Positions 8,525 through 17,854 are shown, numbered from the stretch's first letter. The stretch: DNA of 64,000 bases from Pinibacter aurantiacus (GCF_019130065.1 NZ_JAHSPG010000003.1:1-64000), one strand, 5' to 3'. The notes: generated by a model from the letters alone, not told the origin. Numbers and translations are program-made.

Positions 8525-9061
8525 TTAGTTCTGAATGTTCAGGAACTCTTGCACTTTTGCATAGTTTTTCCAGTCAACACTGTTGCTTGCAGCGGTACCG
8601 CCAGGAATAATTACATAACGGAATTGATATGCAGGGAAAGACGTATCAATATAATTTAAAACGATAGCGCCTTTTCTAACTCCTACTGTGAAGCCATAGC
8701 TCTCAGCTTCTATTACAGTTGGCGTAGCCGTAGTACCTACATTCAGGTACACCTTAACCATTCCTTTGTTAAGAATATCGTCAGTTATTAAACTTTCGGT
8801 TATACTAAAACCATACAAATAGGTATAAGTAACACCGTCGGAATTTTTAGCTGAGTCTATTTTTGTAACGCCAGTTGCATTAAACCATTTTGAATAATAC
8901 ACATTAGCTGTACCGGCAGCACCAGCAGGACCGGCAGGACCAGCAGGGCCGGCAGGACCAGCAGCACCTGTTGCACCAGCAGGACCAGCGTCACCTTTCT
9001 GACATGACACAGCAAAAACAGAGGCAGCCACAACCAGGGCCAAAAACATAATCTTTCTCAT
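8525..9061 (-). CDS. Collagen-like lipoprotein 2
   Basis: The 178-residue protein has a lipoprotein signal with Cys20 (FAVSC) followed by QKGD. A Gly-X-Y run follows, dominated by GPAGPAGPAG triplets, and then a head domain ending YQFRYVIIPGG and VDWKNYAKVQEFLNIQN. The head is clearly homologous to that of the gene at 7539, so the pair arose by duplication. The collagen part differs: it is rich in Pro and Ala here and rich in Lys and Asp in the neighbour. A dedicated terminator follows. About 545 bp upstream lies a third copy of the ECF-type promoter motif of the nearby SusCD locus, which may drive this gene through a long leader (inference). Confidence 0.87.
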   Translation of the reverse strand: MRKIMFLALVVAASVFAVSCQKGDAGPAGATGAAGPAGPAGPAGPAGAAGTANVYYSKWFNATGVTKIDSAKNSDGVTYTYLYGFSITESLITDDILNKGMVKVYLNVGTTATPTVIEAESYGFTVGVRKGAIVLNYIDTSFPAYQFRYVIIPGGTAASNSVDWKNYAKVQEFLNIQN

Positions 9062-9380
9062 AATGATAATTTTGAAATGTTAATAAAAGTTGATTTTGTA
9101 TTAGAATTTAAATTTAAACAAACATTTTTTGTGTAGCCAACATTTGGCCTAAAAACAGGTATTAACCACTAGAAAAAACATGTGCTTAATTACCATATGA
9201 AACGAGCAGCATTCCTTTAAATTAATAAAAGAAAACTTCAGCGTTTAAAAATCTTTCCCGTCGATTCGCAGTCCAAAAAACGGCGAGCGCCAAAACCATT
9301 TTGCAATCATAACTGGCATCTCCGTTTGACTAAAATCAACATCCCTTACCCCAATTACTTGCACTGTATATTTTATTAAA

Positions 9381-9692
9381 CAAGGACATTGTAGAAACAA
9401 TCCCTTGGGTCTAAACTTAATGCTTAAGAAAACGTTTAAGCCAGTTTATTGACAACAGCTTCTAAAAAACACATGAATGAAACATTCTTATTAGCTGGCT
9501 ATTTGCTTTGATCGCTTATAGCGATAAACAGTCAGCTGTATATTTTGTTCGTGTCATAACGGTTAAACGAGGTTTAATTGTGTATAAACCTTTTCCTTCC
9601 TTTCTGCAGACACTTTTTTTATCATTTTGGGTGACAACCTGAAACATTTTTCTTCAAAAACAAGGCAAGGCCATTGTAGAAACAATCCCTTG
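9381..9692. repeat. Pair of 27-bp hairpin repeats (9381-9407, 9666-9692)
   Basis: The two copies differ at one position. Each has internal dyad symmetry (CAAGG...ATTGT, then ACAAT...CCTTG), so each can fold into a short hairpin. They bracket the third ECF-type promoter motif, one copy on each side. A related palindromic word, AGACAAGGCA with its complement, occurs at 29741-29761. Confidence 0.75.
9608..9636 (-). promoter_or_regulatory. Third ECF-type promoter motif
   Basis: On the minus strand TTGTCACCCA is followed after the same spacing as at 17882-17910 and 19559-19587 by GTCT (GGTGACA at 9630-9636 and AGAC at 9608-9611 on the plus strand). It reads toward the collagen-like gene whose start is at 9061. 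No other gene is in range. Activity is inferred from identity with the two other sites. Confidence 0.55.
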
Positions 9693-9724
9693 AATTAGTC
9701 ACCATGAGAAAACGATTTTAATTG

Positions 9725-9815
9725 AGAGTTGAGAATTGAGAGTGGAGAGTTGTTAGGCTTCAGTCATGAACTAACCTATAGGCATAACAACTCTCAACTC
9801 TCAATTCTCCACTCT
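9725..9815. repeat. Inverted heptad repeat (GAGAGTT family), 31-bp arms
   Basis: Arms 9725-9755 and 9785-9815 are reverse complements at 29 of 31 positions. They are built of GAGAGTT, GAGAATT and GAGAGTG units around a 29-bp spacer. No adjacent gene end is present, unlike most other elements. Confidence 0.85.
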
Positions 9816-9816
9816 A

Positions 9817-9916
9817 GCCGCGGGTTTGGGGAGGACTTCAAATGGTTTGCAAAATCTTTTCTGCACCTGCTATTGGACGGTAACAGGCATATGCATCTAA
9901 GCCCCTCCCCCGCGGC
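9817..9916. other. GC-rich imperfect inverted repeat
   Basis: GCCGCGGG at 9817-9824 pairs with CCCGCGGC at 9909-9916, and flanking G and C runs (9828-9834, 9902-9908) could extend it imperfectly. The composition contrasts with the AT-rich surroundings. It follows the heptad repeat directly. I cannot assign a role. Confidence 0.45.
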
Positions 9917-10230
9917 CTCATGAACTATTTTTTTGTTCAATGTTTACTGGAAAATATTTTTATATCCGGCAAGCCTTTATCAAAGCAAGTTGCGGATATT
10001 TTTAAGGTCGGAATTCTATTAGTCAAAGATCAAAGCGAGGCCTGAATTGGCAATTTGCAGATACAACACAAGCCAATCGTTTATGCAGCAAACTGCTGCT
10101 TATGTTTTCTCATCGGGTAAAGTTCAAATGGTGTTGTTCGTGGTACGTAGATAATCAGATAGGAAGTAAGCATTTGTCGGGTCGTTGTGGGGTTCTCAAA
10201 TACTTACGTGGATAAGTTAGCGGTCTTTCA

Positions 10231-10399
10231 TTAATAACTGAGTAACTGAATAACTGAATAACTGAGTGTCTCATGTTCGAGATGTCTCTATTATTAAGCT
10301 ATTCAACTATTCGACGATTCAGTTACTCAGTTATTCAGTTACTCAGTTATTCAGTTACTCAGTTATTCAGTTACTCAGTTATTCAGTTATTCAGTTATT
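10231..10399. repeat. Octad inverted repeat with a 10-unit alternating array
   Basis: The right arm 10320-10399 is ten exact 8-nt units, CAGTTACT and CAGTTATT, alternating for the first eight and ending with three CAGTTATT. The left arm 10231-10266 is the inverse word (AATAACTG/AGTAACTG). The array ends 3 bp before the stop of the DUF4302 gene at 10403. The same word family recurs at 35319-35420. Confidence 0.9.
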
Positions 10400-10402
10400 T
10401 CA

Positions 10403-11725
10403 TCACTCAACCCAATACCACCGCAACCACGTCTTCGCATCTCTCACGCCTACCATATCGATAGTGGTTGGGCCTACTTGTAAAAAGTAGTAACCCTGAG
10501 GGTCTGTAAAAGCTGCTGTTGTTAGTGTAACATACAACGGGGCATTAGCCGAATCAGGTTTGTAAGTATTGAAAATAGCTCTGCCATCAGTGATGAATGT
10601 TGGCACGAAACTGCTGCTGTTAGGAATAGTCAGGATATTGTCTTTTACTGCAGCATATGCCATCCAATCCCAGTATGTTGTTTTAGTAGCAGTATCATAT
10701 GCAGGTAAATAAGCCATGTAGTAGAACCCTGGAATAGATTGTACGCCGAACGCATCATCTACACCATTTTGATGGAAGCCAAGATTCACCCAATAGCCTT
10801 GCTGTATTTTGTACAACCACCAGCTGGTCGCACCGTTTTTATTAACGACTACCGGAGCGATCGCTTCACCAATGGCAATATTTGTAGTGCCATTAACTTT
10901 TGTATTCACTTTACCGTTGGCCCAGGTCATGTCGGTTAATGAAGAAATAGTAGCAGTACCAATTTTTACCGGATTTGTAAACACTGCACCATTAGGATTT
11001 TCAGGTCGGTAAACAAACGAAGCTGTAACCGGAGTTCTTATACCAGAGGAATTGTAAGTGAAGAACACGATTTGTCTGCTATAGTGGTAAAACTCAACAT
11101 CCACATCTACACCACCTATTGTTGTTCTCTTAAAGTAAGTAAGAAAATCAGTGATGTGTTGTAAACCCAACGCTCTTGTCCAATCACCTTTTGTCCATAG
11201 ATCAGCTTCATGCTGTGTGGCTTTAACAAGATCAAGCTCTGTTCCGTTTTGTCTTCCTTTCAGTTTGATCGTATCTCCCTTAACGGTATCAATTGCAAAT
11301 TCAAAATCCGCTACCAAACCTGCTCCTGCATCACCTCCGTTTACGTACGGATTAGGATCTGCCAGCATGTGCAAATAAGAGTAAGTATCGAAGATCAAGC
11401 ATGGTTGCTGCAACGCTTTAATGCGATAGCTGCTTTCACGTGGATGTGTAGTAGCGGTATCAAAATCTGAATACATCACCACACGGTTTTGATTGTTGAA
11501 AGTAAAATAGAAATTAAAGGCCTGACCGGTACCGGTGCGGTACAACGCTTTCCAACCGTTTGGAGAGCTAAGGACATCAGCCTGGTATTTCGCCAAAGCC
11601 GCATTGATCCTTTCATCCGGGGTTTGATCGAATACAGATTTCTCTTCTTTCTGGCAGGAAGAAAGCGCTGCCATTGCCACAAAGAGGTATAAAAAAAATC
11701 TTTTCATTGTTATTGATTGATTCAA
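10403..11725 (-). CDS. DUF4302 lipoprotein of the SusCD locus
   Basis: The 440-residue protein has a lipoprotein signal ending LSSC (Cys24), followed by QKEEKS, an acidic motif of the kind that directs Bacteroidota lipoproteins to the cell surface. The mature start, with DERINAALAKYQADVLSSPNGWKALY, fits DUF4302. In-frame methionines at residues 1 and 7 are both possible starts; the second (11707) gives a neater signal peptide. It is the last gene of a minus-strand import operon, 14 bp after the metallohydrolase gene. DUF4302 proteins are often found with SusC/SusD and such hydrolases, and a substrate-capture role at the surface is inferred. No catalytic motif is visible. Confidence 0.85.
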   Translation of the reverse strand: MNQSITMKRFFLYLFVAMAALSSCQKEEKSVFDQTPDERINAALAKYQADVLSSPNGWKALYRTGTGQAFNFYFTFNNQNRVVMYSDFDTATTHPRESSYRIKALQQPCLIFDTYSYLHMLADPNPYVNGGDAGAGLVADFEFAIDTVKGDTIKLKGRQNGTELDLVKATQHEADLWTKGDWTRALGLQHITDFLTYFKRTTIGGVDVDVEFYHYSRQIVFFTYNSSGIRTPVTASFVYRPENPNGAVFTNPVKIGTATISSLTDMTWANGKVNTKVNGTTNIAIGEAIAPVVVNKNGATSWWLYKIQQGYWVNLGFHQNGVDDAFGVQSIPGFYYMAYLPAYDTATKTTYWDWMAYAAVKDNILTIPNSSSFVPTFITDGRAIFNTYKPDSANAPLYVTLTTAAFTDPQGYYFLQVGPTTIDMVGVRDAKTWLRWYWVE

Positions 11726-11739
11726 TTATTTAAATGCTT

Positions 11740-12648
11740 TTAGTAAAGAAGTGCTTCCAGAGACGCTCTTGTTCTCTTTTGTAAGCTATAGAAATCAATT
11801 CCCCAAACGTCTTTGTAATAGTTTACAACCATTGCTTCTTTTTGTCTCAATCTAGCCTGAGCTGTAGCAGCGGTAGTTCCGTTACTGTTTGTACCCTGGA
11901 TGCTGTTTACCAATCTGTCGAAACCGTCTTTACCCTCAATCAGCAATATGGAAATTGTTTCTACCCAGTCATCGTCGGTACCTGACATTGCATAAGATGT
12001 TACAAATCCTTCTGAGTGTGCATACTCATCCGAAAGGTTGTTCCAGTTTGCAGTATACAATCCTACAGTGATCTTTTTAAACTCCAGAGGATACATGATC
12101 GTTTGGTGCAAAATGTGACCAAACTCGTGCTCAATGGTGTGGATCTGCATTTTAACGGTTGCAGTGTCTGCTTTTTTGTAACCCGGCATTCCTTTAATAT
12201 TGAAATCGTTCACTACAAACAATTCGATACGGCGGCCGCCTTCTGCCTGGCCAAGTGTGATCGTACCATTTGTGTTGTATTGCGCACTACCTACAAGTAC
12301 AAAAAATTTAGGGCTGTATTTTTTGAAAAACATCGTACCCGCTTCTGCTACGTAGTTATCGATCCAAACTGATTTGATTGATTGCATCAGAGGAATTACT
12401 TTTTCCTCTTTTGGTGGAACCAGTTGTTTGTTCAATGCCAATTCAGATTGGTCCCATTTATACTTCACAGATATGTTGAAAGGATCAACATAGTTTTGAA
12501 GTATCCAGTTGTCAATCGGGCCGTTAACCCATGTATCACCGCCCAAACCAGTAATTGTATCCGGATCTGGCAAAGTCTCTTTTCTTGTGCAGGAAGTTAT
12601 TGAAACCGCCGCCAGCAAAAAGAACAGGCTATATTTTAATAGTTTCAT
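11740..12648 (-). CDS. Substrate import-associated zinc metallohydrolase lipoprotein
   Basis: The 302-residue protein has a lipoprotein signal (Cys20 in SITSC) and the zinc motif HEFGHILH at residues 174-181 (HExxHxxH). DEYAHSEGF follows about 30 residues later and may contribute the remaining ligand. This matches the putative zinc-binding metallopeptidase family seen beside SusC/SusD pairs (TIGR04549/PF15890 type). The likely job is cleavage of a peptide-like substrate at the cell surface before or during uptake; the actual substrate is unknown. It lies 35 bp after susD and 14 bp before the DUF4302 gene, so the four genes are probably one transcript. Confidence 0.9.
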   Translation of the reverse strand: MKLLKYSLFFLLAAVSITSCTRKETLPDPDTITGLGGDTWVNGPIDNWILQNYVDPFNISVKYKWDQSELALNKQLVPPKEEKVIPLMQSIKSVWIDNYVAEAGTMFFKKYSPKFFVLVGSAQYNTNGTITLGQAEGGRRIELFVVNDFNIKGMPGYKKADTATVKMQIHTIEHEFGHILHQTIMYPLEFKKITVGLYTANWNNLSDEYAHSEGFVTSYAMSGTDDDWVETISILLIEGKDGFDRLVNSIQGTNSNGTTAATAQARLRQKEAMVVNYYKDVWGIDFYSLQKRTRASLEALLY

Positions 12649-12683
12649 AATAATATGCTTATTAAGTTTTCTTAAGTTTAGGT

Positions 12684-14150
12684 TTAACGAGGATTAGGTT
12701 CCAATCCTGAAATAGATGTTGCTTGTGGAATTTGGAACATTCTTCTGTTGTCGTCAGCTTTTAAGGTATCGACTTTATTAGTATTGCTTGTATTATCAAA
12801 GCCTGCATGTACGACAGGTACGTTGTATCTCGCAAGGTCAAACCATCTCATACCTTCCTGCACAAACTCGGCACGTTTGAAATCCATCAATGCAGCCAGG
12901 TAACCAGCCTGCAAATTAGTAGTGCCATAGTAGTTTCTTATTTTGTTAGCTGTAATTGAATGCGAAGCAGGAGAATAGTTATTGATCCTTTTGCTCATGT
13001 ACAGATTAAGATCATTGTCGGCAGATGTGATATCATTTTTCAGAATATAAGCTTCAGCTCTGTTGAACAATGCTTCTTCCGCCGTAAATATCGGAACCAT
13101 TACATAACCGTAACCAGTATTCGCATTCACTGAAGTACGTACGAAGTACTCGTTAATCTTTGGAACCATAAAGTTCTCCTCGCCTGATGAATACAATTGG
13201 TTTGTAAATGACCAGGTACCACTCGTTACAGGCGTACGGAAAACATCATCCTTAGCTGCCGCACTGAATCCGTAGCGTGAGCTTACAAAACTTCTTGCCC
13301 ACCATGAAGCGGTTTCCACAAGCAGAATGTTTGCATTCTCTGTCGATTTTGCATATCTCGCGAAAAGCTCATTGTAGTTAAGTTGCAAATAGTCAGTGTT
13401 CCATGGACGCAGATTGTTTGCAAAACCAGCTGTACCAAATACTGCGGTAGCGTGTTTGATCACACTATCATACTGCTGTTTGTACAGGTAAAATCTTGCA
13501 GCAAACGCATGCGCAGCAGCTTTTGTAAAGTGATATTTTGGAATAGCGTAAGCGTTGTCATCCAGCAATGGCATCCCTTCCTGCAAATCTTTCTCAATCA
13601 TTTCATAATCATATGCCACTGTTTTTCTGTCATATTGTTTTACCACCACTTCCTCTGGTTCGGTAACGTAAGGAACTCCTGGTGAGGTATTGGTTCCTTT
13701 CGCATCATATCTTTTCGCAAATATTGTTGTTAACATGAAATGCGCGTAAGCACGTGCAACCAATGCTTCACCTTTTTGGTGAATATATTTTTGAGGTTCT
13801 GTTGCTTCTACACAAGCTGCGTATGCGTGGTTAGCAGCAGCGATGGCAGAGTAACAAGCATTCCAGTAATACTCAGGAGAATCCTGCTGGTTGTCCTGAA
13901 CATCTTTAAAGAAGTAAGGATCCATGGTAGTGTGATCTGTACCACCTGCGCCTTTATCTGTAACGTTATCAGAAATGGATTCTGTAAATGCCATGTAGTT
14001 AGCCTGCGGATATGCAGTAGCCAACAATTGTGAAACCTTTTCAGGTGTATCAAGCGTAGTACGGTTGTCGGGAGCTTTGCCCAGGAATTTGCTACATCCT
14101 GCAGCCACCATCAGCACACCGGCTATCGCATATATTGATAATTTTCTCAT
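12684..14150 (-). CDS. RagB/SusD family nutrient-binding lipoprotein
   Basis: The 488-residue protein has a lipoprotein signal (Cys19 in AAGC) and the SusD start pattern KFLGKAPDNRTTLDTPEKV. The helical TPR-like body contains YYWNACYSAIAAANHAY, GEALVARAYAHFMLTTIFAKRY and, near the C-terminus, LMDFKRAEFVQEGMRWFDLAR, all hallmarks of RagB/SusD. It sits as a surface lid on the SusC channel encoded 12 bp upstream and captures ligand. Together with the metallohydrolase and DUF4302 genes it suggests a peptide- or protein-derived substrate rather than a glycan, since no glycoside hydrolase is nearby (inference). Confidence 0.95.
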   Translation of the reverse strand: MRKLSIYAIAGVLMVAAGCSKFLGKAPDNRTTLDTPEKVSQLLATAYPQANYMAFTESISDNVTDKGAGGTDHTTMDPYFFKDVQDNQQDSPEYYWNACYSAIAAANHAYAACVEATEPQKYIHQKGEALVARAYAHFMLTTIFAKRYDAKGTNTSPGVPYVTEPEEVVVKQYDRKTVAYDYEMIEKDLQEGMPLLDDNAYAIPKYHFTKAAAHAFAARFYLYKQQYDSVIKHATAVFGTAGFANNLRPWNTDYLQLNYNELFARYAKSTENANILLVETASWWARSFVSSRYGFSAAAKDDVFRTPVTSGTWSFTNQLYSSGEENFMVPKINEYFVRTSVNANTGYGYVMVPIFTAEEALFNRAEAYILKNDITSADNDLNLYMSKRINNYSPASHSITANKIRNYYGTTNLQAGYLAALMDFKRAEFVQEGMRWFDLARYNVPVVHAGFDNTSNTNKVDTLKADDNRRMFQIPQATSISGLEPNPR

Positions 14151-14161
14151 TGTCCGTTTTT

Positions 14162-17100
14162 TTAAATACCAACTTTTAATGAAAGAGTAACTTGTTTTTG
14201 AATCGGCTGTGCAACACCACCGGCGTTGAAGAACTCAGGGTCCTGGCCTTTCAGTTTTTTATCAGAGTAGATCAACCAAAGGTTGTTACCTGTTAAAGAA
14301 AACGATGCGCTACCTAAACCAATCTTTTTAAGTGTTTGCGGAGCAAGATTGTAAATCAGCGATACTGATTTCAAACGGATCAAATCTCCTTTTGCAACAC
14401 GCTCAGTTGAATAATTATAGTTGTTTGCAGGATAAGCACCTGACAAGATGTAATTTGTCCACATATCCATGATAGACATAACATTTGTTTTTGCTTCGTC
14501 ACCAGGCAATACCCAACGGTCGTTCAACTCTTTAGGAGTTGCAGACAAGTCTGAGTAAGAAGACTGGAACGCAGGATACAACCTGATCTTGTTGCCAAAC
14601 TGGTAAGTAAGGAACACGTTCAATGCAAAGGATTTGTAAGTGAATGTGTTGTTCAAACCACCAGTGTATTTAGGATCAACCGGACCCTGGTAAACCAGAT
14701 ACTGTGTGTTTTGATCCTGTAGCCAAACCGCAGGGCTTTCCTGGCCTGTTTCGTTGGTGAACAAAGGCACGCCGTTATCGTGTACCAATTTTTTGAAGTC
14801 AATAGAGAACAAGCTGCTTACTGCATAACCTTCTTTGTTTCCACCTTCAGCTTTTACAAGGTCAAAGATGGTAGGTTCGTTTTTAGCATTGGTGATCTTT
14901 GTTGTGTTGTAACCGAAAGTGAAATTCGCTCTCCATTTCCAGTCCTTAGCTCTGATGATGTCACCACCTACCATTGCCTCAACACCATGAGATTCCAAAT
15001 CTCCGTAGTTAGCGTACTTGTAAGCCTCACCACCAATACCGGAAGTTTTCATTATACTGATCAGGTCAAAACTTTTTCTTTGATAAACATCTAAGCTGAA
15101 GACAGCTCTGTTTTTCAAAAAGCCTCCATCCAAGCCGATGTTACCAGTATAGTTCTTCTCCCAGGTAAGATCCATGTTTTTCAAGCTTTGTAACGAAATC
15201 GAGTTTTCAGTTTCGTCTGAATATGGCCTGTTTGTGATCTGGTTTTTGTAAATAACGCTTGCACTTGTTGCAGGTCCCATACTCGCAGTAAGACCGTAGC
15301 TACCTCTTAGTTTCAGGTAATCTAACCAATCAAAATCCTGCATGAAATCTTCGCTTTCGATATTCCATGAACCACCGGCACTCCATGTTGGCAACCAGCG
15401 GGCTGCACTTGTTTCGCCCAGTCTGTTTGAACCATCATAACGTGCAGTACCAAAGATGTTGTACTTGTTATTATAAGTATACTGAGCATTTGCGTAGAAC
15501 GCTACGAAACGGTCATAGCTTTTGCTCATTCCATAATAAGGGAAATTGCTTTCAATGTTTTGTTTCAGAATCTTGTAGTCGATGAAAGGAATTCCACCAT
15601 TGTTGTACTGATAACCATAACCTGTGTTAGAAAAGTCTTGTCTGTCCGCAGATTTGATCTGGTTACCCACCAAAAGGTTCACATTGTGCTTTTCTGCAAA
15701 TGTTTTATTGAAAGTCAAACTGTTTCTGATGTCGTAGTTGATCAAATCGTTCTCCGCACGGTTGTAGAAACCACCATAAGGCAATACTACAATTGGCTCT
15801 GCTTCAGGATTATCCGGGTCCCTGTAAAGGAATTTGTTCGCCTGGCGGATAGTCGCTGTGTTTGCAGCACGGTAAGCATTTGCCATGTTTGAGTTTTCAG
15901 TGATGTTGTGCTCTTGTGTAGATTTCACATAACGCAATGCACCTACAAACTCGTACTTAAAGTTTCTGTTGATCTTATAAGTAAGATCTCCCTGCAAACG
16001 GATATCCAACACGTTAATGTCGATATAGTTATTCTTCACCTCATCCAGGATATTGAACGGTGCAAAGTTTCTTGTGAAATATTCCAGGTTGCCTGTGCTA
16101 TCATAAGCAGTCATCGCACGGCTTGTGTTCAAAGCATAGCTAAATGGGTTGATGTCGAAATCACGATCATACTTACCTTCAACTGCATTTGATTGTCTGC
16201 TCAAAGACCCCGGAGCTCTCTGTTGTCTTACAGAAGCAAGTGTAGAGAAACCGGTTGAAATTTTGTCAGACAATTTGTAGTTGTTACGGAAGTTCAATGT
16301 GTAACGTTTTACGTTATCAGCAATTGTCCAACCATTGTCGCTATAAAAACTCGTAGAGAAATAAGTCTGCGATTTATCAGTACCTGAAGAAATACTCAAT
16401 GAGTGCTCCTGCATCAGGTTATTACGGAACATCAGATCAAACCAATCTGTGTTTGCAGTTGCATATCTTTTCAGGTATGCGTTTTTTGCTTGCGGTGTAT
16501 TTTTCAAAAGGAAGTTACCGCTAACATCCATACTGTCCATCAACTGATACATTTTTCCATAAACGCCGTAGTCAGAGCCATCAAGGATAGACGAATTCAT
16601 ATATCCCTTTCTTTCCAACTCACCATAGACAGACATTTGCTCCGCAGAGTTCATGATGTTGTAGTTGTTGTAACTAGGTTTCAACTGCGTAGTGAAGTTA
16701 CCTGTGTAACTCACAACAGGTTTACCAACCTTACCTTTTTTAGTGGTAATAACGATAACACCGTTCATCGCTCTTGCACCGTACAACGCAGTCGCAGCCG
16801 CATCTTTAAGAATGTCGAAGCTTTCGATATCGTTCGCGTTCAAACCAGCTACTGCAGAACCCAACAATGTTGCAGGGTCACCACTTGACAACTGATCGTT
16901 TGAAATGTTTACAAGATCTTCCAGTACGACACCGTCAACTACCCACAAAGGTTTGTTATCACCCATGATAGAAGTAGCACCACGTACACGCACTTTAGGC
17001 GCACTACCAAATGTTCCTGATACGTTTTGTACAGAAACCCCTGCAGCACGGCCTTCCAGCATACGGCTCACGTCTGTTACACCATCTGTTTTAATTTCAT

Positions 17101-17854
17101 CAGCTTTCAATCTTACAGAAGCTCCACTGAATTTCTTTTTATCGATATTCTGGAAACCTGTTACGATTACTTCAGACAATGCCTTATCTCCTTCGTTTGA
17201 TAATGTAATCGCTAAAAAGGACTGTCCTTTAAACACGATTGTTTTCGCAGCTTTACCTACATAGGAAAAGCGGATGCTATCGCCGTTGTGCACGTCAATA
17301 GCGTATTCACCTTGTGCGTTGGTGAATACACCTCTTTTCGTATCAAGGTTTTCAACAGATACCTGGTTGAGGATCGCTCCATCTTCCTGGCCCGTTACTT
17401 TACCCCTTAGTTTAACTGCCGGCACACTATCAGGGGCGTTATAGCTGGCCGCGGACTTTAAAAGACTTTCTGCTTTTTTGCTGATAGCTTTCGAAATCAC
17501 TATGTAATTGTTAGCGATCTTGTAAGAGAGAGATTTTCCATTTAAAAGGGTTTCCAACACTTTGTCAAGGGCAGTGTTGTTGAAGTTTGCATCAACTTTT
17601 TCTTTGTCGTTAAAAACTTCATTGCTGTAGAAGAATACTAAACCTGTTTGTTTTCTGATCTCAGAAAACACATCACTAAAACTTCCCTGTTTTACGTGAA
17701 GTGTAACTTTAATTTCTTGATTTGATCTCTTGTGTGCAGAAGCAAGAGAGGCAAGCGGAATAGTTTGAAGTACCGCTGCTACCGTAACCAAAAGCCATAG
17801 CCACATGACGTTGCGCCACACGGAACGGCCAGCTCCGAAAAATCTCATAAGCAA
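14162..17854 (-). CDS. SusC/RagA TonB-linked outer membrane transporter with STN domain
   Basis: The 1230-residue protein has a signal segment, an STN (secretin/TonB short N-terminal) domain at about 49-122, a carboxypeptidase-regulatory-like beta domain at about 148-219, a plug domain (RMLEGRAAGVSVQ and the SusC signature DNKPLWVVDGV near 299-309) and a long C-terminal beta barrel. It imports large ligands through the outer membrane using TonB energy. The STN domain is known to signal to a FecR-type anti-sigma factor, and such a gene (18346-19488) with its ECF sigma lies directly upstream. An ECF-type promoter motif is present 28-56 bp before the start. Length and domain order are normal for the signalling subclass. 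Confidence 0.96.
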   Translation of the reverse strand: MLMRFFGAGRSVWRNVMWLWLLVTVAAVLQTIPLASLASAHKRSNQEIKVTLHVKQGSFSDVFSEIRKQTGLVFFYSNEVFNDKEKVDANFNNTALDKVLETLLNGKSLSYKIANNYIVISKAISKKAESLLKSAASYNAPDSVPAVKLRGKVTGQEDGAILNQVSVENLDTKRGVFTNAQGEYAIDVHNGDSIRFSYVGKAAKTIVFKGQSFLAITLSNEGDKALSEVIVTGFQNIDKKKFSGASVRLKADEIKTDGVTDVSRMLEGRAAGVSVQNVSGTFGSAPKVRVRGATSIMGDNKPLWVVDGVVLEDLVNISNDQLSSGDPATLLGSAVAGLNANDIESFDILKDAAATALYGARAMNGVIVITTKKGKVGKPVVSYTGNFTTQLKPSYNNYNIMNSAEQMSVYGELERKGYMNSSILDGSDYGVYGKMYQLMDSMDVSGNFLLKNTPQAKNAYLKRYATANTDWFDLMFRNNLMQEHSLSISSGTDKSQTYFSTSFYSDNGWTIADNVKRYTLNFRNNYKLSDKISTGFSTLASVRQQRAPGSLSRQSNAVEGKYDRDFDINPFSYALNTSRAMTAYDSTGNLEYFTRNFAPFNILDEVKNNYIDINVLDIRLQGDLTYKINRNFKYEFVGALRYVKSTQEHNITENSNMANAYRAANTATIRQANKFLYRDPDNPEAEPIVVLPYGGFYNRAENDLINYDIRNSLTFNKTFAEKHNVNLLVGNQIKSADRQDFSNTGYGYQYNNGGIPFIDYKILKQNIESNFPYYGMSKSYDRFVAFYANAQYTYNNKYNIFGTARYDGSNRLGETSAARWLPTWSAGGSWNIESEDFMQDFDWLDYLKLRGSYGLTASMGPATSASVIYKNQITNRPYSDETENSISLQSLKNMDLTWEKNYTGNIGLDGGFLKNRAVFSLDVYQRKSFDLISIMKTSGIGGEAYKYANYGDLESHGVEAMVGGDIIRAKDWKWRANFTFGYNTTKITNAKNEPTIFDLVKAEGGNKEGYAVSSLFSIDFKKLVHDNGVPLFTNETGQESPAVWLQDQNTQYLVYQGPVDPKYTGGLNNTFTYKSFALNVFLTYQFGNKIRLYPAFQSSYSDLSATPKELNDRWVLPGDEAKTNVMSIMDMWTNYILSGAYPANNYNYSTERVAKGDLIRLKSVSLIYNLAPQTLKKIGLGSASFSLTGNNLWLIYSDKKLKGQDPEFFNAGGVAQPIQKQVTLSLKVGI

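Larger units (their letters stand above)
9062..10402. other. 1.34-kb non-coding region with hairpins and a promoter-like site
   Basis: This is the largest gene-free stretch of the window. It contains two copies of a 27-bp hairpin word (9381-9407 and 9666-9692), an ECF-type promoter motif on the minus strand (9608-9636), a heptad inverted repeat (9725-9815), a GC-rich imperfect hairpin (9817-9916) and an octad array pair (10231-10399). Short open frames at its right end are built from the octad array and are not genes. The stretch 9062-9380 shows nothing recognisable beyond being AT-rich. A small RNA or a very long leader is possible. Confidence 0.6.

Noticed and set aside
10320-10399. Possible CRISPR array
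   Set aside because: Units are 8 nt, contiguous, and have no spacers; no cas genes are nearby.
9062-10402. Insertion sequence remnant
   Set aside because: No transposase fragment, terminal inverted repeats with target duplication, or long open frame was found; the repeats are short-period words.
10266-10490. Open frames with repeated YSVIQLFSYS-like peptides
   Set aside because: They are translations of the octamer array at 10320-10399 and overlap the DUF4302 gene; peptides of this kind are repeat artefacts.
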